Below, one piece after another: positions 35,757 through 45,281 of a stretch of DNA of 64,000 nucleotides (positions are counted from its first letter, which is position 1; every line of letters starts with the position of its first letter). A program made the position numbers and the translations under genes. The notes under the pieces were generated by a model, which was not told the origin of the DNA, searched no databases, and saw nothing but the letters and a program-made list of their open reading frames with translations. Source of the DNA: Brachybacterium timonense (lineage in GTDB: Bacteria; Actinomycetota; Actinomycetes; Actinomycetales; Dermabacteraceae). The stretch spans positions 2,126,479 to 2,190,478 of the forward strand of contig NZ_LT984895.1 in NCBI RefSeq assembly GCF_900258505.1, given 5' to 3'.

Positions 35757-37214
35757 TCACCCCGTGAACGTGATCTCTTCGCCGTAGACGGCGGGCACAG
35801 CTCCCGTGATCGTGTCGACGGTGCCGAGCTCCTCGCGTGCAGCCTGCTCCACGGCCCCGGCAACGGCCTTGGTCACGCCTTCCTTGAAGACGCTGGGGAT
35901 GATGTAGGCCGGGTTCAGCTCCTCGTCGGTGACGACGTCGGCGAGTGCCCGCGCAGCAGCCAGCAGCATCCGGTCGTTCACGTGCGTGGCGTGGGCATCG
36001 AGCAGGCCGCGGAACACACCGGGGAATGCCAGCACGTTATTGATCTGGTTCGCGAAATCGCTGCGGCCGGTCGCGACGACTTCCGCATGCTTCGAGGCTC
36101 CGGCCGGGTCGATCTCCGGGGTCGGGTTCGCCATGGCGAACACGACAGCGCGGTCCGCCATCGTGGCGACGTCTTCGGCGTTGAGAATGTTGCCGGCGCT
36201 GACACCGATGAACACGTCGGCATCCCGGATCGCGTCCTGCAGCGTGCCGGTCAGGCCGCGAGGGTTGGTCACCTCGGCGATCCACGGCAGGCGGCCGGTG
36301 AGGTTCTCACGGTCCTCATGGACGATGCCGTCGATATCCGTGACCACAACGTCCCGAGCGCCTGCGGCGCGCAGGAGACGGAGGATCGCGGTGCCGGCAG
36401 CGCCCGCGCCGGACAGCACGATGCGGACCGAGCCGATCTCCTTCTCAACCACGCGCAGGGCATTACGCAGGGCGGCGACCACCACGATTGCAGTGCCGTG
36501 CTGATCATCGTGGAAGACCGGTATGTCGAGTTCGGCCCGCAGACGGTCCTCGATCTCGAAGCAGCGCGGGGCAGAGATGTCTTCGAGGTTGATACCGGCG
36601 AACACAGGAGCCAGCGCCTTCACATGGGCGACGATGTCCTCCACCGAATGGGCATCCAGGCAGATCGGGAACGCATCAATATCCGCGAAGCGCTTGAACA
36701 GGGCTGCCTTGCCCTCCATCACCGGCATCGCGGCCAGCGGCCCCAGATCGCCCAGCCCCAGGATGGCGGAGCCGTCGCTGACCACGGCGACGGTGTTGCG
36801 TTTGATGGTCAGGCGGCGGGCATCCTCGGGGTTGTCCGCGATCGCCTTCACCACGCGAGCCACGCCCGGGGTGTACACCATGGACAGGTCGTCGCGGTGG
36901 CGGATCGGCACCTTCGACTCGATGGTGAGTTTGCCGCCCAGGTGTGCGAGGAAGGTGCGGTCCGAGACCTTGCCCAGCTCAACGCCGTCCACGGAGCGGA
37001 GGTCGTCGACGACCTCGACGGCGTGGTCATGCCCGGCAGTGAGCACAGTGATGTCGGCCCGCATCCGCTCGGGCCCGGAGGCGGAGACGTCCAGCGCGGT
37101 CACCGTGGCCCCGTGGTGCTCGATACGGCCGGTGATGTCGCTGACGGCGGCGGAACGGGCCGCGAACTCGAGTCGGATCGTGATGGAGTAGCTCACGGAT
37201 GGCATCGGTGACAT
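35757..37214 (-). CDS. NAD-dependent malic enzyme with N-terminal ACT domain
   Basis: A 485-residue enzyme converting malate to pyruvate, CO2 and NAD(P)H. The first 80 residues look like an ACT regulatory domain (SVSYSITIRLEFAAR). The catalytic part has LSMVYTPGVARVVKAI, KRNTVAVVSDGSAILGLGD, the metal site in FHDDQHGTAIVVVAAL and the nucleotide motif LSGAGAAGTAI. ATG 37214 lies 7 nt after the -10 box TACAGT and has no ribosome-binding site, so it is probably leaderless; ATG 37205 is an alternative. Cofactor preference is not certain. Confidence 0.93.
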   Translation of the reverse strand: MSPMPSVSYSITIRLEFAARSAAVSDITGRIEHHGATVTALDVSASGPERMRADITVLTAGHDHAVEVVDDLRSVDGVELGKVSDRTFLAHLGGKLTIESKVPIRHRDDLSMVYTPGVARVVKAIADNPEDARRLTIKRNTVAVVSDGSAILGLGDLGPLAAMPVMEGKAALFKRFADIDAFPICLDAHSVEDIVAHVKALAPVFAGINLEDISAPRCFEIEDRLRAELDIPVFHDDQHGTAIVVVAALRNALRVVEKEIGSVRIVLSGAGAAGTAILRLLRAAGARDVVVTDIDGIVHEDRENLTGRLPWIAEVTNPRGLTGTLQDAIRDADVFIGVSAGNILNAEDVATMADRAVVFAMANPTPEIDPAGASKHAEVVATGRSDFANQINNVLAFPGVFRGLLDAHATHVNDRMLLAAARALADVVTDEELNPAYIIPSVFKEGVTKAVAGAVEQAAREELGTVDTITGAVPAVYGEEITFTG

Positions 37215-37221
37215 GAGTCTC

Positions 37222-37227
37222 ACTGTA
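37222..37227 (-). promoter_or_regulatory. -10 box, probable leaderless promoter of malic enzyme
   Basis: TACAGT ends 7 nt before ATG 37214. TTCAAC, 16 nt further upstream, may be the -35 box. Confidence 0.55.
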
Positions 37228-37304
37228 GCGGTGCTCCGGGCCCGTTGAACCCCGCTCGTCGAACTCGACGCAATCGTGTCCTGACCGCGACCTTCCGCAC
37301 TGCG

Positions 37305-37340
37305 CAGAGCCGCCCCGAGCACTGGCTCAGGGCGGCTCTG
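37305..37340 (-). terminator. Hairpin terminator of the lysozyme-like gene
   Basis: A 16-bp stem with one mismatch and loop ACTG (arms 37305-37320 and 37325-37340) lies 75 bases after the minus-strand stop at 37416. No T-run. Confidence 0.65.
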
Positions 37341-37415
37341 ACTGGTGTTGTGCCGATGTTCCCACGGTTCTTTGGCGGAGTTCATTCACCCGCCGCCGTG
37401 GGGATCAACGCACGG

Positions 37416-38003
37416 TCAGCCGCGGAAGGGCGCGACGTCGTGGGCGTGACGCTCCCACAGTGCGTCAGCAGCGGGCACCTGCTGGCCGTACCGCTCAGGA
37501 TGCGCGGAGACCTGCACAGACTGAGCAGCAACTCCCGGATCCCACTGGTCATAGTCGGGGGCCACCTGGATCAGGCCCGGCGGGGTGGCATGCTCGCCGA
37601 AGCCCAGGAACGCGTCGATGGCCTTCTTCTTGTGGCGCACCTCGTCATACGTGCCCCAGCCCATGGAGGGGCGCTGCTGGAACAGGCCACCGGAGTCGGC
37701 ATCCACGGCCGGCTCGTAGTTGTACAGCCACGACTCGACGATCGCGGTGATCAGCGCGATGCGCGTGGCCGACGGGCCCAGGTCGTGGCCAGCGCAGACG
37801 GCAATGATGAAACGAGCGTTGGCGGTCTGCCAGTCGTCCATATTGTTGACGTCGAAACCCTGCCGGTTCTCCGGGCGGGTCATGAATTCCTCGGTCCACA
37901 CGTCCTCCGCGCGGGAGGGAGTGGCGAGGGCAGCTGCACCGGTGAGAGTGAAGGCGCCGAGGGCACCGGCAGTGAACAGGCGGCGACGGGTCAAAGCAGT
38001 CAC
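37416..38003 (-). CDS. Tat-exported lysozyme-like (transglycosylase-type) protein
   Basis: A 195-residue secreted protein with a Tat-like signal (TRRRLFTAGALGAFTLTG, cleavage near SRA, residue 32). The mature part contains GHDLGPSATRIALITAIVES, with a Glu in the position of the lysozyme-like catalytic acid, then DADSGGLFQQRPSMGWGTYDEV and AAQSVQVSAHPERYG. The same GLFQQRPS-GWG arrangement occurs in actinobacterial lysozyme-like domains of wall hydrolases. Peptidoglycan cleavage is inferred. There is no ribosome-binding site of note except GAAGGAC before the ATG. Confidence 0.75.
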   Translation of the reverse strand: MTALTRRRLFTAGALGAFTLTGAAALATPSRAEDVWTEEFMTRPENRQGFDVNNMDDWQTANARFIIAVCAGHDLGPSATRIALITAIVESWLYNYEPAVDADSGGLFQQRPSMGWGTYDEVRHKKKAIDAFLGFGEHATPPGLIQVAPDYDQWDPGVAAQSVQVSAHPERYGQQVPAADALWERHAHDVAPFRG

Positions 38004-38213
38004 GATGTGTCCTTCTCATGCAGGGGGTCGGTTCTCCGCAGGGAAGACACGGATCACCTGGCTGATCGGGCACTTCGACGCTAACGAGCCGGCCGCACCG
38101 CATGCCATGGTCCTTACGTGCCGGATTCACGCCCTCCAGCGCACGTTTGCCCGGGACACTGTCACCATGTCGAACCTAGGTGCCGACGCCTGGCGCCCGG
38201 TCCAGTCCCGATC

Positions 38214-41200
38214 TCAGCCGAGCGCGGCGATGGCGGCGCGGATCCGCTTCTCGGAGACGGTGTAGCGGGTCCCAAGGGTCTGCGCGAACAGGCTCACGCG
38301 GAACTCCTCGAGCAACCACGGAATCGCAGCGGCATCCTTCTGGGCGAGTTGCCGCTGGCTGAGGGACGCCCGCTTGTGTTCCCAAGCATCCTGCACGGTA
38401 CGCAGCTGCCAGGCGAGCTGTTCATCGCGGCGCGGGTTCTCCTCGAGTTTGTCCAAGCGGATCTCGTCGGCCTGCAGATACCGGGGCAGATCCCCCAAGT
38501 GATCCACGCCGGTGCGGGAGATGAAGCCATCGGCCAGCAGATCCTCCGCATGCTCACGGATGGCGGTGAGTCGGTCGAGGATCGACAGGGAGGAGATCCG
38601 GCCCAGTCGCCTGTGCACGGTTGCCCCGGCGGCGAGTGCGGCAGCGGCGTCCTTCACAGCCTGGGTGGCCACCTGGTCGTGCTCAGCACGCACCCGAGCA
38701 CGCAGGGCGTCGTACTCCGCCCGGGTGCGCACGTCGGCCTCCCCTGCCAGGTGCTCGGTGGCAGCGCGTGACGCATCCGCGAGCAGTGCGGCAGTCGAGG
38801 CGTAGCGGGAGGTGCCGACGGCGAGCTTCGTGGGGTTCGGCAGTGCCCGCAGCACCGGGTCGAGATCCGCACCCAGGTCGCGGTCCAGCAGGGCGAGCAC
38901 ACCGTCACGATGGGCAAGCGCCTGCTCATCAGCCGTGGCGAGCACCTTGAGGTCGACGCGCTCCACGCGACCGTCGGCACCGCGATGCGCCACCAGCGCT
39001 GGATACCCCGTGACCTTCAGGCCGCCCACGGTGGACTCGTGCACGCGCGGAACCCCAGCGTTAGGGAAGCCGGGCAGGTCACGGCGGGCCAGTTCCTCCC
39101 CTTGGGCGGAAACAGAGGTGTCCATGCGCTTCTTCAAACGCGCACTGAGCTCGGCCAGGTCATCGCCGGCGCCCACCTGCCGACCCTTGGCATCCACGAC
39201 ACGAAAGTGCATCCGCAGATGCGCGGGCAGCTTCGTCAGATCGAACTCAGGGCCGTACAGCGGCAGATCATCGGGCACACCGGGGAGGGCCACGAGCTCG
39301 TCGGCAACGGCTTCAAGGAAAGGCTCACCAGCGTCCGGGTCATCCTCATGCAGCGTGGCAGCCACGGTCTTCGCCCGCTCCGGGGCGGGTACGAGGTGGC
39401 GACGGATCGGCTTGGGCAGGGACCGGATCAGCTCGGTGATCAGCTCCTCACGCATGCCGGGCACGAGCCAATCGAAGCCCCGTGGGGCGAGCCGGTTCAA
39501 CACGGCAAGCGGCACGGTGGCGGTCACGCCCTCAGCTCCCTTCGAGCCCACCTCACCAAAGGAGTAGCTAAGCGGCAGGGTGATGTCGCCCTGCACCCAG
39601 GTATCGGGGAAGTCAGCGCGGATCGCGGCCGTGGTGTCCTCATCGGCCACCAGAAGATCCTGCTCCGTGAGGGTCAGCAGGTCGGGGGTCTCGTGCCGCT
39701 GCCTCTTCCACCAGGCGTCGAAGTGGCGGCCAGAGACGACCTTCTGCGGGATACGCGCGTCGTAGAAGCGGAACAGCTGCTCATCGGTGATCAGCAGGTC
39801 GCGCCGACGGGTCTTCGCCTCCAGCTCCTGCAGGGAGGTGATCAGCTGCTGATTGTCACGGAAGAAGTGGTGGCGGGTTCGCCAATCACCCTCGATGAGG
39901 GCGTGCTGGATGAAGATCTCCCGGGCGGCCTCGGGGTCGATGCGGCCGTATCCCACCACTCGGTCAGCCACGATCGGCACGCCGTACAGGGTGACCTTCT
40001 CATGCGCCATTGCTGAGGCGCGCTTGGAGGACCAATGCGGTGCCGAATGGGAACGACGCACCACATGGGCGCCGATCTCCTCCGCCCAGGCAGGGTCGAT
40101 GCGGGCGGCGGTGCGGCCCCACAGGCGAGAGGTCTCCACGAGCTCGGCAACCATCACATAGTCAGGCCGTCTCTTGGCCAGAGCAGAGCCGGGCCACAGC
40201 GCGAAACGCGCGTTGCGCGCCCCCGTGTATTCGCGGGTGCGGTCCTCATACAAGCCCACATGGCTGAGCAGCCCCGCCAGCAGCGCCTGGTGGATCGCCT
40301 GCGGGGAGGCGGGATTGTCGTTCGCGCTCAGGCCGACGTCCTTGGCCATGTCCTTCAGCTGCGCATGCAGATCCCACCATTCGCGGATGCGCAGGTAGTG
40401 CAGGTACTGGGAGCGCACTTCGCGGCGGAACGCGGAGCCGGACAGCTCCTTGCGGCGCTGCTGCAGGTGATTCCACAGATTCAGGAAGGTCAGGAAATCA
40501 CTGGTGTCATCCTCGAAACGCTTGTGCTGCTGACGGGCCTGGGTCTGCGCGTCCAGGGGCCGTTCGCGCGGGTCCTGGATCGACAGCGCGGCAACGATGA
40601 TGAGCACCTCGCGCAGCGCGCCGAGTCTGTCCGCTTCGATGAGCATGCGGGCCATGCGGGGATCCAGTGGGAAGCGGGCGAGCGTGCGTCCCACACGTGT
40701 GAGGCGTCGGCCCCCGGGAGCACGACGGTCCTGCTCGATGGCGCCGAGCTCCTCCAGCAGCCGCACACCGTCGGTGACAGCCCGAGTGGCGGGTGGTTCG
40801 ACGAACGGGAAGGACTCCACATCGCCCAGCCCCAGGGACGTCATGAGCAGTACCACAGAGGCGAGTGAGGTGCGCAGGATCTCCGGTTCGGTGAACTCCG
40901 GTCGGGACTCGAAATCCTCCTGCGAGTACAGGCGAATAGCGATGCCCGGTTGTGTACGGCCAGAGCGGCCCGAGCGCTGATTCGCGCTCGCCTGGGATAT
41001 CGGTTCGATCGGCAGTCGCTGCACCTTGGTGCGCTGAGAGTAGCGGGAGATGCGAGCGAGTCCTGAGTCGATCACGTAGGTGATGCCCGGGACGGTCAGA
41101 GACGTCTCCGCGACGTTGGTGGCCAGCACGATGCGTCGAGCGACCCCGGCCCGCTTGGGGCTGAAGATCTTCTGTTGGTCGCCAGCAGAGAGCCTGCCGA

Positions 41201-42131
41201 ACAGTGGCAGTACGTCGACTGACAGGGAACTCGTGCCGCGGCCCAGGTGGGCGGTGAGCGCATCGGAGATCTCGCGGATCTCCCGCTCACCGGGTAGGAA
41301 GACGAGGATGTCGCCGGATCCCTCGGCCATCACTTCGTCCACGCCATCAGTGATCGCCTGAGTGAGGTCTCGCTCGATGGAGTGGATGTTCTCGAGCTCG
41401 TCGAGATCGTCGGCGTCAATGTCTTCCACGTCAGGCGTGAGCACGAGCGGCCGGTAGCGAATCTCGACCGGGTAGGTGCGCCCGGATACCTCGATAATCG
41501 GTGCGGGTGTGAGCTCGCCGTCGGGGGCGCGGGTACCGAAATGGACGGCGAACCGCTCCGGGTCGATCGTCGCGGAGGTGATGACGACCTTGAGGTCGGG
41601 GCGCTGCGGAAGGATCTGCCGCAGGTAACCGAGGATCACGTCGATCGTGAGGGAGCGTTCATGCGCCTCGTCGATGATGATTGCGTCGTATCGCTTCAGG
41701 AGACGGTCCCGGGCGATCTCCGCCAGCAGGATGCCGTCGGTCATGAGTTTCAGCCGGGCACCGCGCGCCACCTCGCGCGTGAACCGCACCTGATAGCCGA
41801 CAGCGCCCTCCCCCAGTCGCTCCCCCAGCTCGTGGGCGATGCGCGAGGCGACGGATCGGGCAGCGATGCGCCGCGGCTGCGTATGGCCAATGAGTCGCCC
41901 GCCGCTGCCGTAGCCGAGCTCAAGCAGCATCTTGGGGATCTGCGTGGTCTTGCCGGATCCCGTCTCACCGGCGATCACCACCACCTGCTGCTCGCGCAGC
42001 GCCTCGAGGATGTCCTCACGCCGCTGCGAGACGGGCAGATCCGCGGGATAGCTGATCCGCAGCGCGTCGCCGTCGCCCGAGTCGGGGCGTGTGGCGTCCG
42101 AGGCTGAGGGGTCATTCGCGGGCGATGTCAC
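38214..42131 (-). CDS. hrpA: ATP-dependent RNA helicase HrpA
   Basis: A DEAH-box RNA helicase of about 1305 residues. Motifs are IAGETGSGKTTQIPK (I), TQPRRIAARSVA (Ia), IIIDEAHERSLTIDV (II), VITSATIDPERFA (III), VLATNVAETSLTVPGITYVID (V) and QRSGRSGRTQPGIAIRLY (VI). The helicase-associated and OB domains follow, then the long HrpA-specific C-terminal DUF3418 region (from about 700) ending FRVSLFAQTLGTRYTVSEKRI. E. coli HrpA resolves stalled ribosomes; the same role is possible here. GTG 42131, 8 nt after -10 box TAGGGT, is preferred over TTG 42137. It is divergent from tdh. Confidence 0.94.
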   Translation of the reverse strand: MTSPANDPSASDATRPDSGDGDALRISYPADLPVSQRREDILEALREQQVVVIAGETGSGKTTQIPKMLLELGYGSGGRLIGHTQPRRIAARSVASRIAHELGERLGEGAVGYQVRFTREVARGARLKLMTDGILLAEIARDRLLKRYDAIIIDEAHERSLTIDVILGYLRQILPQRPDLKVVITSATIDPERFAVHFGTRAPDGELTPAPIIEVSGRTYPVEIRYRPLVLTPDVEDIDADDLDELENIHSIERDLTQAITDGVDEVMAEGSGDILVFLPGEREIREISDALTAHLGRGTSSLSVDVLPLFGRLSAGDQQKIFSPKRAGVARRIVLATNVAETSLTVPGITYVIDSGLARISRYSQRTKVQRLPIEPISQASANQRSGRSGRTQPGIAIRLYSQEDFESRPEFTEPEILRTSLASVVLLMTSLGLGDVESFPFVEPPATRAVTDGVRLLEELGAIEQDRRAPGGRRLTRVGRTLARFPLDPRMARMLIEADRLGALREVLIIVAALSIQDPRERPLDAQTQARQQHKRFEDDTSDFLTFLNLWNHLQQRRKELSGSAFRREVRSQYLHYLRIREWWDLHAQLKDMAKDVGLSANDNPASPQAIHQALLAGLLSHVGLYEDRTREYTGARNARFALWPGSALAKRRPDYVMVAELVETSRLWGRTAARIDPAWAEEIGAHVVRRSHSAPHWSSKRASAMAHEKVTLYGVPIVADRVVGYGRIDPEAAREIFIQHALIEGDWRTRHHFFRDNQQLITSLQELEAKTRRRDLLITDEQLFRFYDARIPQKVVSGRHFDAWWKRQRHETPDLLTLTEQDLLVADEDTTAAIRADFPDTWVQGDITLPLSYSFGEVGSKGAEGVTATVPLAVLNRLAPRGFDWLVPGMREELITELIRSLPKPIRRHLVPAPERAKTVAATLHEDDPDAGEPFLEAVADELVALPGVPDDLPLYGPEFDLTKLPAHLRMHFRVVDAKGRQVGAGDDLAELSARLKKRMDTSVSAQGEELARRDLPGFPNAGVPRVHESTVGGLKVTGYPALVAHRGADGRVERVDLKVLATADEQALAHRDGVLALLDRDLGADLDPVLRALPNPTKLAVGTSRYASTAALLADASRAATEHLAGEADVRTRAEYDALRARVRAEHDQVATQAVKDAAAALAAGATVHRRLGRISSLSILDRLTAIREHAEDLLADGFISRTGVDHLGDLPRYLQADEIRLDKLEENPRRDEQLAWQLRTVQDAWEHKRASLSQRQLAQKDAAAIPWLLEEFRVSLFAQTLGTRYTVSEKRIRAAIAALG

Positions 42132-42139
42132 GGACAAAC

Positions 42140-42145
42140 ACCCTA
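42140..42145 (-). promoter_or_regulatory. -10 box, probable leaderless promoter of hrpA
   Basis: TAGGGT ends 8 nt before GTG 42131 with no ribosome-binding site between. Confidence 0.45.
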
Positions 42146-42163
42146 GACTCTTCTCGTATGTGA

Positions 42164-42188
42164 ATCGCTTCGCGCGTCATGAAGCGAT
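42164..42188 (+). promoter_or_regulatory. Inverted repeat in the tdh upstream region
   Basis: ATCGCTTC (42164-42171) and GAAGCGAT (42181-42188) are perfect complements around a 9-nt spacer, just after a possible -10 TATGTG at 42157-42162. It could be an operator or leader hairpin for tdh-kbl. Confidence 0.4.
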
Positions 42189-42232
42189 CGGCGCATGACG
42201 GCGATGATCTGGCGAGCAAGGAGGCTTCCGTA

Positions 42233-43294
42233 ATGCGAGCACTGCGCAAGACAGGCCCCGGGCCGGGCTTGGAACTGGTGGACCTGCCCGAGCCCTCCTG
42301 CGGGCCGAGCGACGTGAAGATCCGGGTGCTGCGCGCCGGGATCTGCGGCACCGACCTGCACATCCTGGCGTGGGACGCCTCCGCGCAGGCGATGTGCGAC
42401 ACGGTGCCATTCACGCCAGGCCACGAGTTCTACGGCGAGGTCGTCGAGGTGGGCGCAGACGTCGACGACATCCGCGTGGGTGATCGCGTCTCCGGCGAGG
42501 GCCACGTGGTGTGCGGCATCTGCCGCAACTGCCGCGCGGGCCGCAAGCACATGTGCATCCGCACCCGCTCCGTGGGTGTGCAGCGCGATGGTGCCTTCGC
42601 CCAGTACGTCGTGATTCCCCGGATTAACGTGTGGGTGCACGAGCATGACGGCGGCGAGTCTCTGATTTCCCCCGAACTGGGCGCTGTGTTCGACCCGCTC
42701 GGAAACGCCGTGCACACCGCGCTGAAGTTCCCCGTCGTGGGCGAAGACGTGCTGATCACCGGTGCCGGACCGATCGGGCAGATGACCGCTGCCGTCGTCC
42801 GCCATGCGGGTGCTCGCTTCGTCACCGTGACCGACGTGGCCGAGCACCGCCTCGCGATGGCCCGCGAGTGCGGCGCTGACCTCACCGTCGATGTCTCCAC
42901 TGCACGGATCCGCGCCGCCCAGGAGGAGCTCGGCATGCAGGAGGGTTTCGACGTGGGCCTGGAGATCTCCGGTCAGGCGTCGGCCCTGCAGGAGATGATC
43001 GAGAACATGAACCACGGCGGCAAGATCGCTCTGCTGGGCCTGCCGCCGAAGCAGTTCGGGATCGACTGGACCCAGGTGGTCACCCGCATGATCACGCTGC
43101 AGGGCATCTACGGCCGCGAGATGTTCGAGACCTGGTACGCGATGAGCGCAATGCTGCAGACCTCCGAACTGCTGCGTGACCGGATCCGCTCCACCATCAC
43201 CCATGTGCTGCCACTGGAGGACTGGGAGCACGGCTACGGGATCGCCCGCGAAGGCAGCGCCGGCAAGGTGCTGTTCGATCTGTCCGACCTCTGA
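42233..43294 (+). CDS. tdh: L-threonine 3-dehydrogenase
   Basis: A 353-residue zinc alcohol dehydrogenase family enzyme oxidising threonine to 2-amino-3-oxobutyrate. The catalytic zinc site is [15 protein letters not shown] and [14 protein letters not shown], the structural zinc cysteines are [15 protein letters not shown], and the NAD motif is [14 protein letters not shown]. The end [23 protein letters not shown] is diagnostic for Tdh. ATG 42233 follows AGGAGG. Kbl starts 29 bases downstream, so the pair converts threonine to glycine and acetyl-CoA. Confidence 0.95.
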   Translation: MRALRKTGPGPGLELVDLPEPSCGPSDVKIRVLRAGICGTDLHILAWDASAQAMCDTVPFTPGHEFYGEVVEVGADVDDIRVGDRVSGEGHVVCGICRNCRAGRKHMCIRTRSVGVQRDGAFAQYVVIPRINVWVHEHDGGESLISPELGAVFDPLGNAVHTALKFPVVGEDVLITGAGPIGQMTAAVVRHAGARFVTVTDVAEHRLAMARECGADLTVDVSTARIRAAQEELGMQEGFDVGLEISGQASALQEMIENMNHGGKIALLGLPPKQFGIDWTQVVTRMITLQGIYGREMFETWYAMSAMLQTSELLRDRIRSTITHVLPLEDWEHGYGIAREGSAGKVLFDLSDL

Positions 43295-43323
43295 CCCCGC
43301 CCCAACCTTCCCAGGAGACTGTC

Positions 43324-44541
43324 GTGTACACCGACTTGAAGGATCAGCTCACCCAGGAACTCGCCGCGATCGACGCCGCCGGCACGTTCAAACGTGAGCG
43401 AGTGATCACCACCCCACAGTCCAACACCGTCACCGCCGGGCCCATCGGCCAGGACGGCACCGAGGTGCTGAACTTCTGCGCGAACAACTACCTGGGGCTC
43501 GCCGATCATCCCGCTCTGATCGAATCGGCCAAGAATGCGCTGGATGAGCGCGGCTTCGGCATGGCCTCGGTCCGGTTCATCTGCGGCACCGGCGACCTGC
43601 ACCTGCGCCTAGAAAAGGCGGTCTCGCAGCTGCTGGGCACTGACGACACGATCCTGTTCTCCTCCTGCTTCGATGCCAATGGCGGCGTGTTCGAGTCGCT
43701 GTTCGGGCGGGAGGACGCGATCATTTCCGACGAGCTGAACCATGCCTCCCTGATCGACGGAATCCGTCTGAGCAAGGCGGCACGCTTCCGCTACCGCAAC
43801 GCAGACCTCGAGGATCTACGTGCCCAGTTAGAGGCCACTCGTGCACTGAACGACGGCGCCGGCGCGCGCCGCATCGTGATCGTCACCGACGGCGTGTTCT
43901 CCATGGACGGCTACCTTGCTCCGCTGCCGGGCATCTGCGATCTGGCCGACGAGTACGGCGCGCTGGTGCTGGTGGATGACTCCCACGCCGTCGGCTTCAT
44001 GGGCGCCACCGGCGCCGGCACCCCCGAACACTTCGGGGTGAGCGACAGGGTGGACATCTACACCGGCACCTTCGGCAAGGCACTCGGCGGTGCAAGCGGC
44101 GGCTACGTGTCAGGTCATGCGGAGATCGTGGGGATGCTCCGTCAGAAGGCGCGCCCGTACCTGTTCTCGAACTCGCTGGCGCCGTCGATCGTGGCGGCCT
44201 CACTCACAGCGCTCGAGCTCGTGGCCGACAGCGGCGAGCTGCGCATCCGCCTATTCGACAACGCCTCTCTGTTCCGTCGCCGCATGAGCGAGGAAGGTTT
44301 CGAGCTGCTGGACGGCGAGCACGCGATCATCCCGGTGATGTTCGGCGACGCTGCGCTCGCGGGCCGGATTGCCGATGCGATGCTCGCCCACGGCGTGTAC
44401 GTGACCGCGTTCTCTTATCCAGTGGTGCCGAAGGACAGGGCGCGCATCCGCGTGCAGCTGTCGGCGGCGCACACCGAACAGGACATCGAGCGGTGCGTCG
44501 CTGCATTCGTCGCCGCCCGCTCGGAGTGCGCTGAGGGCTGA
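43324..44541 (+). CDS. kbl: Glycine C-acetyltransferase (2-amino-3-ketobutyrate CoA ligase)
   Basis: A 405-residue PLP enzyme of the alpha-oxoamine synthase family, cleaving 2-amino-3-oxobutyrate with CoA into glycine and acetyl-CoA. [56 protein letters not shown] and the PLP lysine in [15 protein letters not shown] are in place. GTG 43324 has AGGAGAC. The last seven codons lie in the first copy of a 30-bp tandem duplication, so the C-terminus ERSECAEG-type tail borders a repeat. Operon with tdh. Confidence 0.96.
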   Translation: MYTDLKDQLTQELAAIDAAGTFKRERVITTPQSNTVTAGPIGQDGTEVLNFCANNYLGLADHPALIESAKNALDERGFGMASVRFICGTGDLHLRLEKAVSQLLGTDDTILFSSCFDANGGVFESLFGREDAIISDELNHASLIDGIRLSKAARFRYRNADLEDLRAQLEATRALNDGAGARRIVIVTDGVFSMDGYLAPLPGICDLADEYGALVLVDDSHAVGFMGATGAGTPEHFGVSDRVDIYTGTFGKALGGASGGYVSGHAEIVGMLRQKARPYLFSNSLAPSIVAASLTALELVADSGELRIRLFDNASLFRRRMSEEGFELLDGEHAIIPVMFGDAALAGRIADAMLAHGVYVTAFSYPVVPKDRARIRVQLSAAHTEQDIERCVAAFVAARSECAEG

Positions 44542-44611
44542 GCCGCGCGCTCGGAGTGCGCTGAGGGCTGAGCCGCGCGCGCCTGAAGCGCTCTCAAGGC
44601 TGAGCTGCCCG
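44521..44611. repeat. 30-bp tandem duplication covering the kbl stop, plus a degenerate third copy
   Basis: TCGGAGTGCGCTGAGGGCTG plus AGCCGCGCGC is exactly repeated at 44521-44550 and 44551-44580. A weaker third unit (GAAGCGCTCTCAAGGCTGAGCTGCC) follows to about 44611. The stop codon at 44539-44541 is inside copy one. Confidence 0.9.
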
Positions 44612-44637
44612 CTTTCGCGGCCGCCATGTCAATCCAT

Positions 44638-44689
44638 GGCGGTATTCGTGGATCCGCGACGTATACAGCGCGGATCCATGAATACCGCC
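44638..44689. repeat. 21-bp inverted repeat (long hairpin, 10-nt loop)
   Basis: Arms at 44638-44658 (GGCGGTATTCGTGGATCCGCG) and 44669-44689 pair with one G-T mismatch; the loop is ACGTATACAG. There is no T-run, so a simple terminator is not obvious. The 44690-44788 stretch holds nothing else I can support. Confidence 0.85.
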
Positions 44690-44788
44690 ACGAAACGGCG
44701 GATTCGAGTGGTCGACCTGGCTCAAGGCGACGGCCATCACGCCAGACCTCAGCCACACAACCGCACCACCCGGCCTGCTCCACCCGGG

Positions 44789-44843
44789 CATAACAAAGAC
44801 CCGTGCCGCGACGCTGTGACAGAACAGCATCGCGACACGGGTC
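44789..44843 (-). terminator. Rho-independent terminator of tmRNA
   Basis: On the minus strand a 20-bp stem (arms 44824-44843 and 44798-44817, two wobble pairs, 6-nt loop) is followed by TTTGTTATG. It starts 10 bases after the tmRNA 3' end; the tmRNA itself runs into TTTTTT. Confidence 0.92.
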
Positions 44844-44852
44844 AGAAAAAAG

Positions 44853-45220
44853 TGGAGCCGGCGGGAATCGAACCCGCGTCCGATCGTGTGGAGCCAGGGC
44901 TTCTCCGGGCGCAGTTCGTGAAGGCGTGTTCTCAGTCCCGACGCTCGCACGAACACGTCGTCGACAGACTCAGTCACTCTGAGGTGTTCATCCGCCCCCG
45001 GTGACGAGGGACGGCAGCAGTGGCTCCTTAGATGATGGAACGATCCGGGTCAGGAGCACCCCCGGGGTTCCAGACTGCTGTCGCTGATCAGGCAGCGAGA
45101 GCGAAGTCAGTGCGCTTAGGTTCGGCACTTATTGGTTTCCAGAGGACATTAACGAGATGACTCTGGTTTCTCGGCCCGCTTCCCCTGCCTGGACAACGAC
45201 CGTCGAAACCGATCGGCCCC
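44853..45220 (-). ncRNA. ssrA: tmRNA (ssrA)
   Basis: A 368-nt transfer-messenger RNA. The ends pair as a 7-bp acceptor stem GGGGCCG/CGGCTCC; the 5' part has ATCGGTTTCGACGG and the 3' part the T-arm GCGGGTTCGATTCCCGC. The tag frame at 45091-45126 encodes AEPKRTDFALAA and stops with TGA (45088-45090), the LAA end being the normal degron. CCA is not encoded. SmpB, its partner, is encoded 1.3 kb upstream on the same strand. Confidence 0.96.
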
Positions 45221-45281
45221 CTGGCGTGGAGTCGCTGGTGGCGGCAGGGCCGCCTCGCACGCGATATCGAGTTGTCAATCG

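Noticed and set aside
44638-44689. Insertion sequence ends
   Set aside because: Only 10 bases lie between the arms, so no transposase could be carried; at most a remnant element.
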